Below, piece by piece: positions 35,049 through 43,826 of a stretch of DNA of 64,000 nucleotides. The DNA comes from CAWGJF01 sp963715745 (GTDB taxonomy: Bacteria; Bacteroidota; Ignavibacteria; Ignavibacteriales; Ignavibacteriaceae), in NCBI GenBank assembly GCA_963715745.1, contig OY970271.1:2046001-2110000 (forward strand), given 5' to 3'. Each line of letters opens with the position of its first letter. Position 1 is the stretch's first letter. The position numbers and the translations under genes are program-made. The notes under the pieces were generated by a model. The model saw only the letters and a list, made by a program, of their open reading frames with translations, had not been told where the DNA came from and searched no databases.

Positions 35049-35891
35049 CTAATCCAGAACCAGCGATTCCATTTGTTTGCCAGTAACTTTAGCCAATTGA
35101 TTTAGTTCAGACATCAGTTTATCAAATTGATCTAAGTTAATAGATTGTTTTCCATCAGAAAGTGCCTTGTCAGGATTTGGATGAACTTCAATCAGTAAAC
35201 CATCTGCACCTGCCGCAATTGCTGCTTTACTCGCCGCAGCAACAAGACTACTTTTTCCGGTACTGTGAGAGGGATCCACAATAACAGGAAGATGAGTTAA
35301 TTCTTTTAAAGAAGGAACTGCAAGAATGTCGAGAGTATTTCTTGTGTAAGTTTCAAATGTCCTGATACCACGTTCGCAAAGAATTACTTTGTCATTACCT
35401 ACAGATAAAATATATTCCGCTGCAAGTAAGAACTCTTCAAGTGTTGCACTCATATTTCTTTTTAGAATTACAGGTTTGTTTGCACTTCCGACAATTTTGA
35501 GCAATTCATAATTGTCCATATTGCGCGAACCAACACGAAGAATATCAACGTGATCAACTAAAGCTTCCAGATGTTCTGCAGTTAAAATTTCTGATTCTAA
35601 TAAAAGATTTGTTTCTGCCCGAAGTGATTTTAATATCTCAACACCGTTGAACCCAAAACCCTGGTAAGTATATGGTGAAGTTCTGGGCTTAAAGAGAGAG
35701 CATCTGAAAATTTTTGCTCCTAATTTTTCAACAGCTTTTGCAGTTTCAACAGCAAGTTTTTCGTTTTCGAGTGCGCATGGTCCGGCAATTACAGTAAAGT
35801 TTCCTTCGCCGATTAGGACATCGTTTTCTTTAATAATTGTAAAATGATCTTCAGCAGTTTTCCGGGTTTTTGTGTTTTTCAGTCTTTCCAT
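35049..35891 (-). CDS. aroF: 3-deoxy-7-phosphoheptulonate (DAHP) synthase
   Basis: 280 aa from ATG 35891; an in-frame TTG at 35912 would add seven residues. First step of chorismate synthesis (PEP + erythrose-4-phosphate). Motifs of the I-beta class: VIAGPCALEN, FRCSLFKPRTSPYTYQGFG, LRVGSRNMDNYELL, VILKRNMSATLEEF, ILCERGIRTFE and VIVDPSHSTGK. No ACT or chorismate-mutase regulatory domain is attached. Far from aroA (11448). Confidence 0.95.
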   Translation of the reverse strand: MERLKNTKTRKTAEDHFTIIKENDVLIGEGNFTVIAGPCALENEKLAVETAKAVEKLGAKIFRCSLFKPRTSPYTYQGFGFNGVEILKSLRAETNLLLESEILTAEHLEALVDHVDILRVGSRNMDNYELLKIVGSANKPVILKRNMSATLEEFLLAAEYILSVGNDKVILCERGIRTFETYTRNTLDILAVPSLKELTHLPVIVDPSHSTGKSSLVAAASKAAIAAGADGLLIEVHPNPDKALSDGKQSINLDQFDKLMSELNQLAKVTGKQMESLVLD

Positions 35892-36269
35892 AATATAGGT
35901 GCTATTCAGCAAAAATTTATTTTTTTAACAATCAAAGATATAAATTTTGGTGGATTTCAACACTATACTTAGTTAGTGGTTGAAACAACATCACATTAAT
36001 GATGTAAAATAATTTTAATGAGAAATAGATTCTTAAAAAAACTTAACATACGAAAATCTTGCTTATAACAATCCAAATTACTACATTGACCTTGCAAAGA
36101 CTAAAGCGTGTAGTGAGGTGTTGTATTTCTTTTCAGATAATGATCATTTCTTTATAGTCTCTTCGAATAAGATTCAGTTGGAGAAAATCAAATTTTCTCT
36201 CATTCAAATAATTACTGAATATTATTTAACGTATAAAATGAAGCTAACAAGATTAAAATTGAGGTCAAT
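35892..36269. other. Intergenic region upstream of the first T9SS paralogue
   Basis: About 380 bp, AT-rich, between divergent aroF-type and T9SS genes. No gene, hairpin or repeat that I can support; TTGAGG about 10 bp before the ATG at 36270 is a weak ribosome site. Confidence 0.45.
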
Positions 36270-37808
36270 ATGAAATCAATGTTAATATTCTTTGTAATTA
36301 CACTAGCGTTAGTAACATTCTCTCAAACCCCCCAATGGGAATTTATGGGTTTGGATGGTGAAATTATAGAAGATATTGCGATAGATGATAGCGGCAATGT
36401 CTATGTTGCTTCTTATCAAGGTGTTTACAAATCTTCTGATAATGGAACTACATGGTTATTTAAAAACAATGGATTAGAAATTGCTGAAGCACTAAAGCTT
36501 TTTATTGATTATGAAGGAAATATATATTTAGGTGCAGTAGGATTCTCAAATACCGGTTGTGGTTTATACAAGTCAACTGATGGCGGTGAGTACTGGGCAA
36601 AAATTGCAGATACATTAAACAATAAACCTGTTAATACTTTTTATGATGTAATAGTAATTCCCAATGAACCCGGAGGTTTTATATTTGTAAGCAACGAATA
36701 TGGAGTTTACAGATCAACTGATAAAGGGATTACATGGCAAAGCACAAATTTTAATACTTACTTAGCCATTGATATAGGAATAAACACAAATGGTTATATG
36801 TTTTTTGGAAATAATACAGCTTCGTGGTTCGGTATTTATCGTTCTACAGATTTAGGTTTGAATTGGGAAAGGCATACTTTTCTTGGGGTAAGTGCAATGG
36901 TTTATTTAAGAGATGGTTCAGTTCTTGCGAGTGCTTACGATCCGGGATTAGGATCGTGTGGAGTTTATAAAACAATAGATAATGGAGATTCTTGGGTCAA
37001 TACAAATACATTCTCTAATCTTTCTTGTCCAACTGATTTTGTGTTAGATACAAATGATGATATCTATGCTGCAGTGGGTTATGTATTCCTTTCAACTAAT
37101 GATGGCATTTCCTGGTTAAATTATGGATTGCCTGGACAAGGGGCTTATAAGCTCACAATTGATTCAAGCGGATATGTTTGGGCTGGGGTAGATATGGATG
37201 GCATGTATAGGACTGCGGGAAGAACTGTTCCAGTTGAACTTGTTTCATTTAATGCTGACGTAAATAATAATAATAATGTAATACTTAACTGGATAACTGT
37301 AACTGAAATAAATAATCTGGGATTTGATATTGAGAGAAATGTAATCGGTGATCGGTCATCGGTAATCAGTGGATGGGAAAAGATTGGGTTTGTTGCCGGC
37401 TTTGGGACAACAACAGAAAATAAAGCCTACTCATTTGTTGATGAAAATGTTAGTAATGGGACTTACCTGTACAGATTGAAGCAAATTGATTTCGATGGAA
37501 GCTATGAATATTCAAATATGTTGGAAATAGAAGTTAGAGTTCCTTCTGAATTTTTCCTTTCACAGAATTATCCTAATCCTTTCAATCCTACTACAACAAT
37601 ATCTTTCTCAATAAAAGATGCTGGCTTTGTTCAGTTAAAGATTTATGATATACTTAGCAATGAAGTTGCAACTTTAGTAAATGAACAAAAACCAGCAGGA
37701 AGCTATTCTATAAAATTTGATGCTTCAAATTTGCTAAGCGGAGTATACTTTTATCAATTAAAGACAGGGGGCTTTATTAATATAAAAAAGATGATACTAC
37801 TCAAGTAG
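36270..37808 (+). CDS. T9SS-sorted Asp-box propeller protein (paralogue 1)
   Basis: 512 aa. Signal peptide KSMLIFFVITLALVTFSQ. Five or more Asp-box-type repeats: YKSSDNGTTW, YKSTDGGEYW, YRSTDKGITW, YRSTDLGLNW and YKTIDNGDSW. A fibronectin-like segment (VELVSFNADV ... YLYRLKQIDFDGSYEYSN) follows, then the T9SS sorting domain (SQNYPNPFNPTTTISFSI ... GVYFYQLKTGGF). It is a full-length paralogue of the gene at 38295 (about half the residues match by eye). It carries an extra in-frame segment IGDRSSVIS encoded by a heptamer repeat that the paralogue lacks. Confidence 0.9.
   Translation: MKSMLIFFVITLALVTFSQTPQWEFMGLDGEIIEDIAIDDSGNVYVASYQGVYKSSDNGTTWLFKNNGLEIAEALKLFIDYEGNIYLGAVGFSNTGCGLYKSTDGGEYWAKIADTLNNKPVNTFYDVIVIPNEPGGFIFVSNEYGVYRSTDKGITWQSTNFNTYLAIDIGINTNGYMFFGNNTASWFGIYRSTDLGLNWERHTFLGVSAMVYLRDGSVLASAYDPGLGSCGVYKTIDNGDSWVNTNTFSNLSCPTDFVLDTNDDIYAAVGYVFLSTNDGISWLNYGLPGQGAYKLTIDSSGYVWAGVDMDGMYRTAGRTVPVELVSFNADVNNNNNVILNWITVTEINNLGFDIERNVIGDRSSVISGWEKIGFVAGFGTTTENKAYSFVDENVSNGTYLYRLKQIDFDGSYEYSNMLEIEVRVPSEFFLSQNYPNPFNPTTTISFSIKDAGFVQLKIYDILSNEVATLVNEQKPAGSYSIKFDASNLLSGVYFYQLKTGGFINIKKMILLK
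37344..37371 (+). repeat. Four tandem ATCGGTN heptamers inside a T9SS gene
   Basis: The units ATCGGTG, ATCGGTC, ATCGGTA and ATCAGTG lie head to tail. They encode the residues IGDRSSVIS in a region where the paralogue has a shorter, unrelated linker (ERKRSTQKWNK), so the repeat looks inserted. Confidence 0.75.
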
Positions 37809-37833
37809 TATTTCAATAAATCAACCAACCTAA

Positions 37834-37859
37834 GGTCGGGACAAGCTCCCGGCCTTTTT
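37834..37859 (+). terminator. Rho-independent terminator after T9SS paralogue 1
   Basis: Stem GGTCGGGA / TCCCGGCC (one G-T pair), loop CAAGC, followed by five T. A decayed copy of the same hairpin follows paralogue 2 at 39825. Confidence 0.88.
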
Positions 37860-37882
37860 ATTATATAACTTTTAAAAATAAA

Positions 37883-37999
37883 CTAAATCTTTCCCATCAA
37901 ACTGACCATCTCAATTGCGCTCAATGCAGCATCCCATCCTTTGTTGCCTGATTTGCTTCCGGCTCTTTCTATTGCCTGCTCAAGATTATCAGTCGTTAA
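37883..37999 (-). pseudogene. ribH: Detached 3' end of ribH
   Basis: 38 codons plus stop (TAG at 37883-37885) that align without gaps to the last 38 codons of the intact ribH at 39855 (from LTTDNLEQAIERAG through MVSLMGK). Comparing codon by codon, I count ten synonymous and two conservative changes (M to L, L to I). The match ends abruptly at 37999; no start or N-terminal part precedes it. It lies right after a terminator that is also duplicated at the ribH locus. Confidence 0.9.
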
Positions 38000-38188
38000 A
38001 ATTACACTCGACTAAGTTACATATTTACCTATCTGTATTTTTCAAGTTGAAAAAATAAACGAATGGTGAATTAAATTTTTAGTATAATTTTTGTAGTTAT
38101 GATTTTACTCTCGTTGTGTGTGAAATAAATAATTGTTAAACATAAAATACTTTTTCAACAGAGTGTTTAAATTAACAAAGGGGTTAAG

Positions 38189-38293
38189 ATGCTGTGGTTT
38201 CTACTTAATATAGTTTTTTCTTCTCTTATTTCATATCTTCCAAACTGTATATCCAAATTCAGTAAAGATTCAGTCGAAAGAAAGGAAGAATGA
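38189..38293 (+). CDS. Possible 34-residue membrane peptide / leader
   Basis: ATG 38189 follows AAAGGGG at a good distance. The peptide starts with a hydrophobic segment (LWFLLNIVFSSLISYL) and ends with a charged tail; its TGA lies one base before the ATG of the T9SS gene at 38295. No family recognised. It could be a leader peptide coupled to the T9SS gene or a chance frame. Confidence 0.35.
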   Translation: MLWFLLNIVFSSLISYLPNCISKFSKDSVERKEE

Positions 38294-38294
38294 A

Positions 38295-39800
38295 ATGAAA
38301 TCGATTTTTTTATTCAGTACCATAATATTAATTAATGCTGCATTTGCCCAAACTCCACAATGGGAATTTTTGGGGCTACAGGACACACTCATTTTCGATA
38401 TTGTCATTGATGATTCCGGGAATATATTTATTGCATCACAACCCATAGCTGTTTATAAATCAACTGATGAAGGTTATACTTGGTTGCCCAAAAATAATGG
38501 CATTTCAGCATCAAGTGGTTTATCGATAGATTTCGACTCTCAAGGAAATGTATATCTTGCGGCTTATGGTGGAATTTTTAAATCTACTAACGGTGGGGAA
38601 ACGTGGTTTAGAATTGCACAAGAGTTAAGCGACCTTCAATTCGACCTTGTTAAAATAATTCCCAATGATTACATATTCGTGAGTAACTTTGACGGGATTC
38701 ACCGTTCAACCGATTACGGTCAAACCTGGACTACAACAGATTATACTTACTTTGGCGCAATGGAAATTGGAATCAATTCCAATGGAATTATGTTTGCCGG
38801 TAATATCACAGCTTCAAACTTTTCAATATATCGTTCTACAAATTTAGGTGAAAATTGGATATTCAGTTCTTCCTTGCCTTCAAACGCTTTTCTCTTCTCA
38901 AACAATGGCGATGTTTATGCTGGAGTTGGAAAAACAGACTTTAATGCTGGTGACATTTATAAATCAACTGATGATGGTTTATCTTGGATTAGGACCTTTG
39001 CGTTCCCGGACACTTTTTTTATTACTTACAATGACTTTGGTTTAGATAGAAATGGTGATTTTTATTTGGCAATAAGCGGTAGTGGGACATACAGTGGAGT
39101 ACATATTTCTACCGATGCTAACATATCTTGGTTTAATTATGGTTTTTCATTGCCTACAAAATGTCTTTCTATTGATTCTACGGGATATATTTACGCTGGA
39201 ACAAACCAACAAGGAATATATAGAACAGCAGGTCGCACAGTTCCTGTCGAACTATTATCATTTTCTGCGAACATAGATAAAAATGATGTCCAATTGAAAT
39301 GGATTACCGAAACTGAAACAAATAATTATGGTTTTGAAATAGAAAGGAAACGAAGCACTCAAAAGTGGAATAAGATAGGGTTTGTTCAAGGAAATGGTAC
39401 AACTACAGAAACTACTAGTTACAGTTTTACTGATAAAGGGTTAGCATCGGGTAAATATTATTACAGATTAAAACAAATAGATTTTGATGGAACTTACGAA
39501 TACAGCAATACAATTAGTATTGAAGTAAAATCTCCAACTCAGTTTGAATTAAACCAGAATTACCCCAATCCGTTCAATCCAAGTACAACAATTTCATACT
39601 CAATAAAAAATGATGGAATTGTTCAGCTAAAGATATTTGATATACTTGGAAACGAAATTGCAAAGCTAGTTAATGAACAAAAGCAAGCTGGTACATTTTC
39701 AGTTGAGTTCGATGCTAGTATACTTCCAAGTGGAGTTTATTTTTATCAACTTAAAACAGGCGGCTTTATAGATATAAAAAAGATGATGCTACTAAAGTAA
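38295..39800 (+). CDS. T9SS-sorted Asp-box propeller protein (paralogue 2)
   Basis: 501 aa. Signal peptide KSIFLFSTIILINAAFAQ. Asp-box repeats YKSTDEGYTW, FKSTNGGETW, HRSTDYGQTW, YRSTNLGENW and YKSTDDGLSW; then VELLSFSANI ... YYRLKQIDFDGTYEYSN and the T9SS domain with NQNYPNPFNPSTTISYSI. Same layout as paralogue 1. Ribosome site GAAAGGAAG upstream. Both paralogues are followed by the same hairpin and then by ribH sequence in reverse orientation. Confidence 0.9.
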   Translation: MKSIFLFSTIILINAAFAQTPQWEFLGLQDTLIFDIVIDDSGNIFIASQPIAVYKSTDEGYTWLPKNNGISASSGLSIDFDSQGNVYLAAYGGIFKSTNGGETWFRIAQELSDLQFDLVKIIPNDYIFVSNFDGIHRSTDYGQTWTTTDYTYFGAMEIGINSNGIMFAGNITASNFSIYRSTNLGENWIFSSSLPSNAFLFSNNGDVYAGVGKTDFNAGDIYKSTDDGLSWIRTFAFPDTFFITYNDFGLDRNGDFYLAISGSGTYSGVHISTDANISWFNYGFSLPTKCLSIDSTGYIYAGTNQQGIYRTAGRTVPVELLSFSANIDKNDVQLKWITETETNNYGFEIERKRSTQKWNKIGFVQGNGTTTETTSYSFTDKGLASGKYYYRLKQIDFDGTYEYSNTISIEVKSPTQFELNQNYPNPFNPSTTISYSIKNDGIVQLKIFDILGNEIAKLVNEQKQAGTFSVEFDASILPSGVYFYQLKTGGFIDIKKMMLLK

Positions 39801-39824
39801 TAGTTTATTAAAGCACCACGCTTA

Positions 39825-39845
39825 GATCGGGACAAGCTCCCGGCC
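39825..39845 (+). terminator. Decayed copy of the terminator hairpin
   Basis: GATCGGGA / TCCCGGCC with loop CAAGC; one mismatch in the stem and no clean T-run (TGTCT). Homologous to the hairpin at 37834, so it is probably a weak terminator between the convergent T9SS gene and ribH. Confidence 0.55.
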
Positions 39846-39854
39846 TGTCTAATA

Positions 39855-40319
39855 TTATAGTTTCCCCATCAAACTCACCATCTCAATTGCACTCATTGCT
39901 GCATCCCAGCCTTTGTTACCTGATTTGCTTCCGGCTCTTTCAATTGCCTGCTCAAGGTTATCAGTTGTTAAAACTCCGAAAGAGCATGGAACTCCGGTTT
40001 CAAGGCTTGCTGAAGCAATTCCTTTTGAAACTTCTGCAGCAACATATTCAAAATGAGGTGTTGCACCCCTGATAACAGCACCAAGACAAATTACTGCGGA
40101 ATATTTTTTTGAACCAGCTAATTTTTTTGTGGTAAGAGGAATTTCAAAAGCGCCGGGAACTTTTACAACTGTTATATCTTCTGCTTTGCATTCGTGTCTT
40201 AAAAGACAATCTTCGGCGCCCGCAAGAAGTTTTGATGAAACAAAATCATTAAACCTGCTTACAACTATTGCAAACTTTTTTCCTTTAGCAGATAAAACAC
40301 CTTCAATAACTTTTGACAT
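39855..40319 (-). CDS. ribH: 6,7-dimethyl-8-ribityllumazine synthase
   Basis: 154 aa. Motifs: SRFNDFVSSKLLAGAEDCL, VPGAFEIPL, CLGAVIRGATPHFEYVAAEVSKG and FGVLTTDNLEQAIERAG. Condenses the dihydroxybutanone phosphate made by RibBA with the pyrimidine from RibD. Last gene of the minus-strand rib operon, 17 bp after ribBA. Confidence 0.96.
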   Translation of the reverse strand: MSKVIEGVLSAKGKKFAIVVSRFNDFVSSKLLAGAEDCLLRHECKAEDITVVKVPGAFEIPLTTKKLAGSKKYSAVICLGAVIRGATPHFEYVAAEVSKGIASASLETGVPCSFGVLTTDNLEQAIERAGSKSGNKGWDAAMSAIEMVSLMGKL

Positions 40320-40336
40320 TTTTCTTTCCTTAATTT

Positions 40337-41590
40337 CTATTCTGAAATTTTTGTGTCAAGACTAAAAAGATGACCGAGCCTTTCGCGTTTTGTTTTAAGA
40401 TAAATTTCATTTATTTCATTCGGCGGAATTTCAATCGGAACGCGTTCAACAACTTCAAGATCATATCCTTTTAAGCCGATAATTTTTTTAGGATTATTTG
40501 TTAACAATCTTATTTTTTTTATTCCAAGATCTTTTAATATCTGTGCACCGGTTCCATAATCACGCAGGTCGGCTTTAAATCCAAGTGCTTCATTTGCCTC
40601 AACGGTATCTTTGCCCTTTTCCTGCAGAGAGTAGGCGAGAAGCTTGTTCACAAGACCAATTCCTCTTCCTTCCTGGCGCATATAAAGAACCACGCCTCTG
40701 CCTTCTTTTTCAACCATCATCATAGATTTTATTAATTGATCGCCGCAGTCACATCTTTTAGAACCAAATACATCTCCTGTAAAACATTCGGAATGAACAC
40801 GAACAAGAACAGGTTCGTCAGGATTAATATCTCCTTTTGTTAAAGCAATAGGATTGTCCTGCGGATCGAGAATATTTTCATATAAATGTAATTTAAAATT
40901 TCCATACTTTGATGGAAGATCGACGACAACTTTTTTGCGTACAAGTTTTTCTTTTGATCTCTTAAACTCAATCAAATCGGCAATTGTTATCACTTTTAAA
41001 TTATGCTGCTTTGCAAACTCCATTAACTGCGGAGTTCTTGCCATTGTTCCATCCGAATGCATAATTTCACAAAGTACTCCCACTGGCTGCAATCCGGCAA
41101 ACGTTACAAGATCAACAACCGCTTCTGTATGTCCGGCACGTTTTAGCACTCCACCTTTTTTTGCAATCAATGGATGAATGTGCCCCGGTCTGCCAAAATC
41201 TTGTGGTTTTGTTTTTGGATCTGCAATTTTCTGAATTGTAAGTGCTCTGTCATAAGCTGAAATACCGGTGGTTGTTTCGTAAATATAATCGATTGATATC
41301 GAAAAAGGAGTTTGATGCAAGGCGGTGTTGTTCTCAACCATAAAATCCAGTTCAAGTTCTTTTGCACGATCTTCAGCAATAGGCGTACATAACATTCCGC
41401 GGGCTTCTTTAGTTATAAAGTTTACGTCTTCCGGTTTTATCAATTCGGCAGCCATTATTATGTCGCCTTCATTCTCCCGGTCCGGGTCATCAACCACAAT
41501 TACCATTTTGCCTAGTTTAATATCTTCAATTGCTTCTTCAATTGAATTGAACTTATACGAGTTTCCGTTTTTGGGTATTTTTTCCATCAA
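40337..41590 (-). CDS. ribBA: Bifunctional DHBP synthase / GTP cyclohydrolase II
   Basis: 417 aa. N-terminal DHBP synthase (RibB): VVDDPDRENEGDIIMAAE, GMLCTPI, GRPGHIHPLIAKKGGVLKRAGHTEA is the active-site stretch. C-terminal GTP cyclohydrolase II (RibA) from about 205: VRVHSECFTGDVFGS, CDCGDQL (zinc Cys), RQEGRGIGL and LLTNNPKK. Supplies both arms of the riboflavin pathway. Overlaps the ribE stop by 4 nt (ATGA). Confidence 0.97.
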   Translation of the reverse strand: MMEKIPKNGNSYKFNSIEEAIEDIKLGKMVIVVDDPDRENEGDIIMAAELIKPEDVNFITKEARGMLCTPIAEDRAKELELDFMVENNTALHQTPFSISIDYIYETTTGISAYDRALTIQKIADPKTKPQDFGRPGHIHPLIAKKGGVLKRAGHTEAVVDLVTFAGLQPVGVLCEIMHSDGTMARTPQLMEFAKQHNLKVITIADLIEFKRSKEKLVRKKVVVDLPSKYGNFKLHLYENILDPQDNPIALTKGDINPDEPVLVRVHSECFTGDVFGSKRCDCGDQLIKSMMMVEKEGRGVVLYMRQEGRGIGLVNKLLAYSLQEKGKDTVEANEALGFKADLRDYGTGAQILKDLGIKKIRLLTNNPKKIIGLKGYDLEVVERVPIEIPPNEINEIYLKTKRERLGHLFSLDTKISE

Positions 41591-42231
41591 TATCCTAATT
41601 CGTTTAACCAGTTTTCAGTTATTTTACTTTCAGGTTTATCATTTTTCCTATTAAGAAAATTCTCAACATACTTTGCAAGCATATCGACTTCTATATTTAC
41701 TTCTTCACCTTTGTTTCGAAACTGAAGATTTGTCTTTTGCCAGGTATGCGGAATGATTGAAAAACCTAAAAAATCATTTTCAATATCAGCAATTGTCAGG
41801 CTTATTCCATCTATTGCAACTGATCCTTCTCCAATAAAGTATCTGTTCAGATTTTCCGGCACCTTCACCCGAACATAATAATTTTCACCAAGCTTTTGTA
41901 TCTGCTCAATTGTTCCGATTCCATTTACGTGACCTTGAACAAAATGCCCGTCAAACCTGCCATCGGCTCTTAATGCTCTTTCAAGATTTACTTTTGTTCC
42001 TTTTGTAAAATTATTTACTGAAGTTTTTGTAATTGTGGCACCAACAGCATCGACAAAAAAATCTGGTGATTTAATTTCTGTAACTGTCAGGCAAATTCCG
42101 TTTACAGCAATTGAAGCATTTATCTTAATTTCATTTATCATTCCGGGAGCAGCGAACCGGATTTTTAATCCGCCGCTGATTTTTGTGACATCTTTAACAA
42201 TGCCTACTTCTTCGATTATACCTGTAAACAT
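41587..42231 (-). CDS. ribE: Riboflavin synthase alpha subunit
   Basis: 214 aa with two lumazine-binding repeats: MFTGIIEEVGIV, NGICLTVTEI, GHFVQGHVNGIG in the first, and the parallel IDGISLTIADI and FSIIPHTWQKTNL in the second. Dismutates two lumazines to riboflavin. 47 bp after ribD. Confidence 0.95.
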   Translation of the reverse strand: MFTGIIEEVGIVKDVTKISGGLKIRFAAPGMINEIKINASIAVNGICLTVTEIKSPDFFVDAVGATITKTSVNNFTKGTKVNLERALRADGRFDGHFVQGHVNGIGTIEQIQKLGENYYVRVKVPENLNRYFIGEGSVAIDGISLTIADIENDFLGFSIIPHTWQKTNLQFRNKGEEVNIEVDMLAKYVENFLNRKNDKPESKITENWLNELGY

Positions 42232-42278
42232 AAATTGAAAATAGTAATCATTAAAAAAGTTATTACAAAAGTTACAAT

Positions 42279-43352
42279 TTACTTTCTAATATTAAAAAGT
42301 ATATCATCACCCAACTTTTTTGTGGTTGTTATATTTATATTAACGGGATTTTTCAACTCAAATGAACTAACACCCTGACCAAGAATTTTGGGTGTCTGGA
42401 ACATCATAAGCTCATCCCAGTAATTGCTATCAATAAATTGTGAAAATATCTGTTGACCACCTTCCACAAACAGGGAAATAATCTTTTGATCTCTTAATAG
42501 TCTTAACAAATCCTTAAAGTCTATTTTCCCATCCGGATCAGATTTAAGCGGGAATACTTTTATTCCTCTTGCTTCAAAAGAGGTTATCTTTTTTTTCCCG
42601 GAAAAATTTTCTGCTACAATTAACCATGTTTCACTTTCCGATTTTGCATTAAATACCGAATAGCCCTGACCTAACAAAAACTTACCATCCAGAATAATCC
42701 TTATAGGATTTCTTCCTTTAACTTCCCTAACAGTAAGCAGGGGATTATCAGCCTTAACAGTCTTAGCCCCAATAAGCACAGCATCATACTGGCTGCGTAA
42801 CTGGTGAACAATCTTTTTGGATTCATCTCCCGTCAGCCAGGTCCGCTCTTTTTTATTAAGAGAAATTTTTCCGTCCAGGGATTGTGCAACTTTTAAAGTA
42901 ATATATGGATTTTTTTTGGTAATAGATTTGAAATAAAACTTATTTAATTCTTTTCCTTCTTCTTCCAAAATTCCCGTCTCAACTTCAATCCCTGCTTTCT
43001 TTAATGCTTCAACTCCTTTTCCATTTACTTCAGGGTTCGGATCTAAATTACTTATAACAACTTTTTTAATTTTCTTTTCAATTATAAGCGGAACGCAAGG
43101 CGGAGTTTGTTTTTTATCGTGAACGCACGGTTCAAGGTTACAGTATAGAGTTGCGCCTGCAATATCCTCTTTTGAATTCTCAATTGCATTTACCTCTGCG
43201 TGTGCTTCGCCATACTTCTGATGAAATCCTTCGCCAATGATCTTATCATCTTTTACAATTACAGCCCCGACAAGCGGATTTGGACTGACAAAACCAGCAC
43301 CTTTCTCGGCTAAAGTAAAACATCTTTTAATGTATTTAGTATTTTCTTCCAC
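42279..43352 (-). CDS. ribD: Bifunctional riboflavin deaminase / reductase
   Basis: 357 aa from a GTG. The N-terminal deaminase carries the zinc motif HAEVNAIE and CNLEPCVHDKKQTPPC; the C-terminal reductase carries LKVAQSLDGKISL and ILDGKFLLGQG with FVEGGQQIFSQFID. First gene of the rib operon; no FMN riboswitch was found in the 110 bp up to tRNA-Ser. Confidence 0.95.
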   Translation of the reverse strand: MEENTKYIKRCFTLAEKGAGFVSPNPLVGAVIVKDDKIIGEGFHQKYGEAHAEVNAIENSKEDIAGATLYCNLEPCVHDKKQTPPCVPLIIEKKIKKVVISNLDPNPEVNGKGVEALKKAGIEVETGILEEEGKELNKFYFKSITKKNPYITLKVAQSLDGKISLNKKERTWLTGDESKKIVHQLRSQYDAVLIGAKTVKADNPLLTVREVKGRNPIRIILDGKFLLGQGYSVFNAKSESETWLIVAENFSGKKKITSFEARGIKVFPLKSDPDGKIDFKDLLRLLRDQKIISLFVEGGQQIFSQFIDSNYWDELMMFQTPKILGQGVSSFELKNPVNINITTTKKLGDDILFNIRK

Positions 43353-43468
43353 GGGTTATTTATTTGAGTAAGAAAAATAAGGACAAATAATTCACGAATG
43401 AGTTACGGAAATGTAAAGAAAAGGTTGGAATCTAAATAGGTGAAAAAATGCTGTTTTTGTATGAAATA

Positions 43469-43560
<92 letters not shown>

Positions 43561-43826
43561 GAGCTGAAAAATTAGTGTAGCAAAGATAAAGGTTTAAACT
43601 AATTAATAAAACTTCTGATTCTAGTTATTCAACTAAAAAGCCATTCCTATTTAACAAGGACAATTTAAAGTCATCTTCCATATATATTAATGGAATATTT
43701 CCGTACTATTGATTACACTTACTCTTTAAGTGTAATGGATATTGGCAAAATTCTTTATTTGCTTTGCTTATCAAATCATCTTTTGATAGATTAATCAACC
43801 GAATTCTTAATCATTTTCACACATTT

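Noticed and set aside
43353..43468. FMN riboswitch upstream of ribD
   Set aside because: The conserved FMN-element boxes are absent and tRNA-Ser lies too close.
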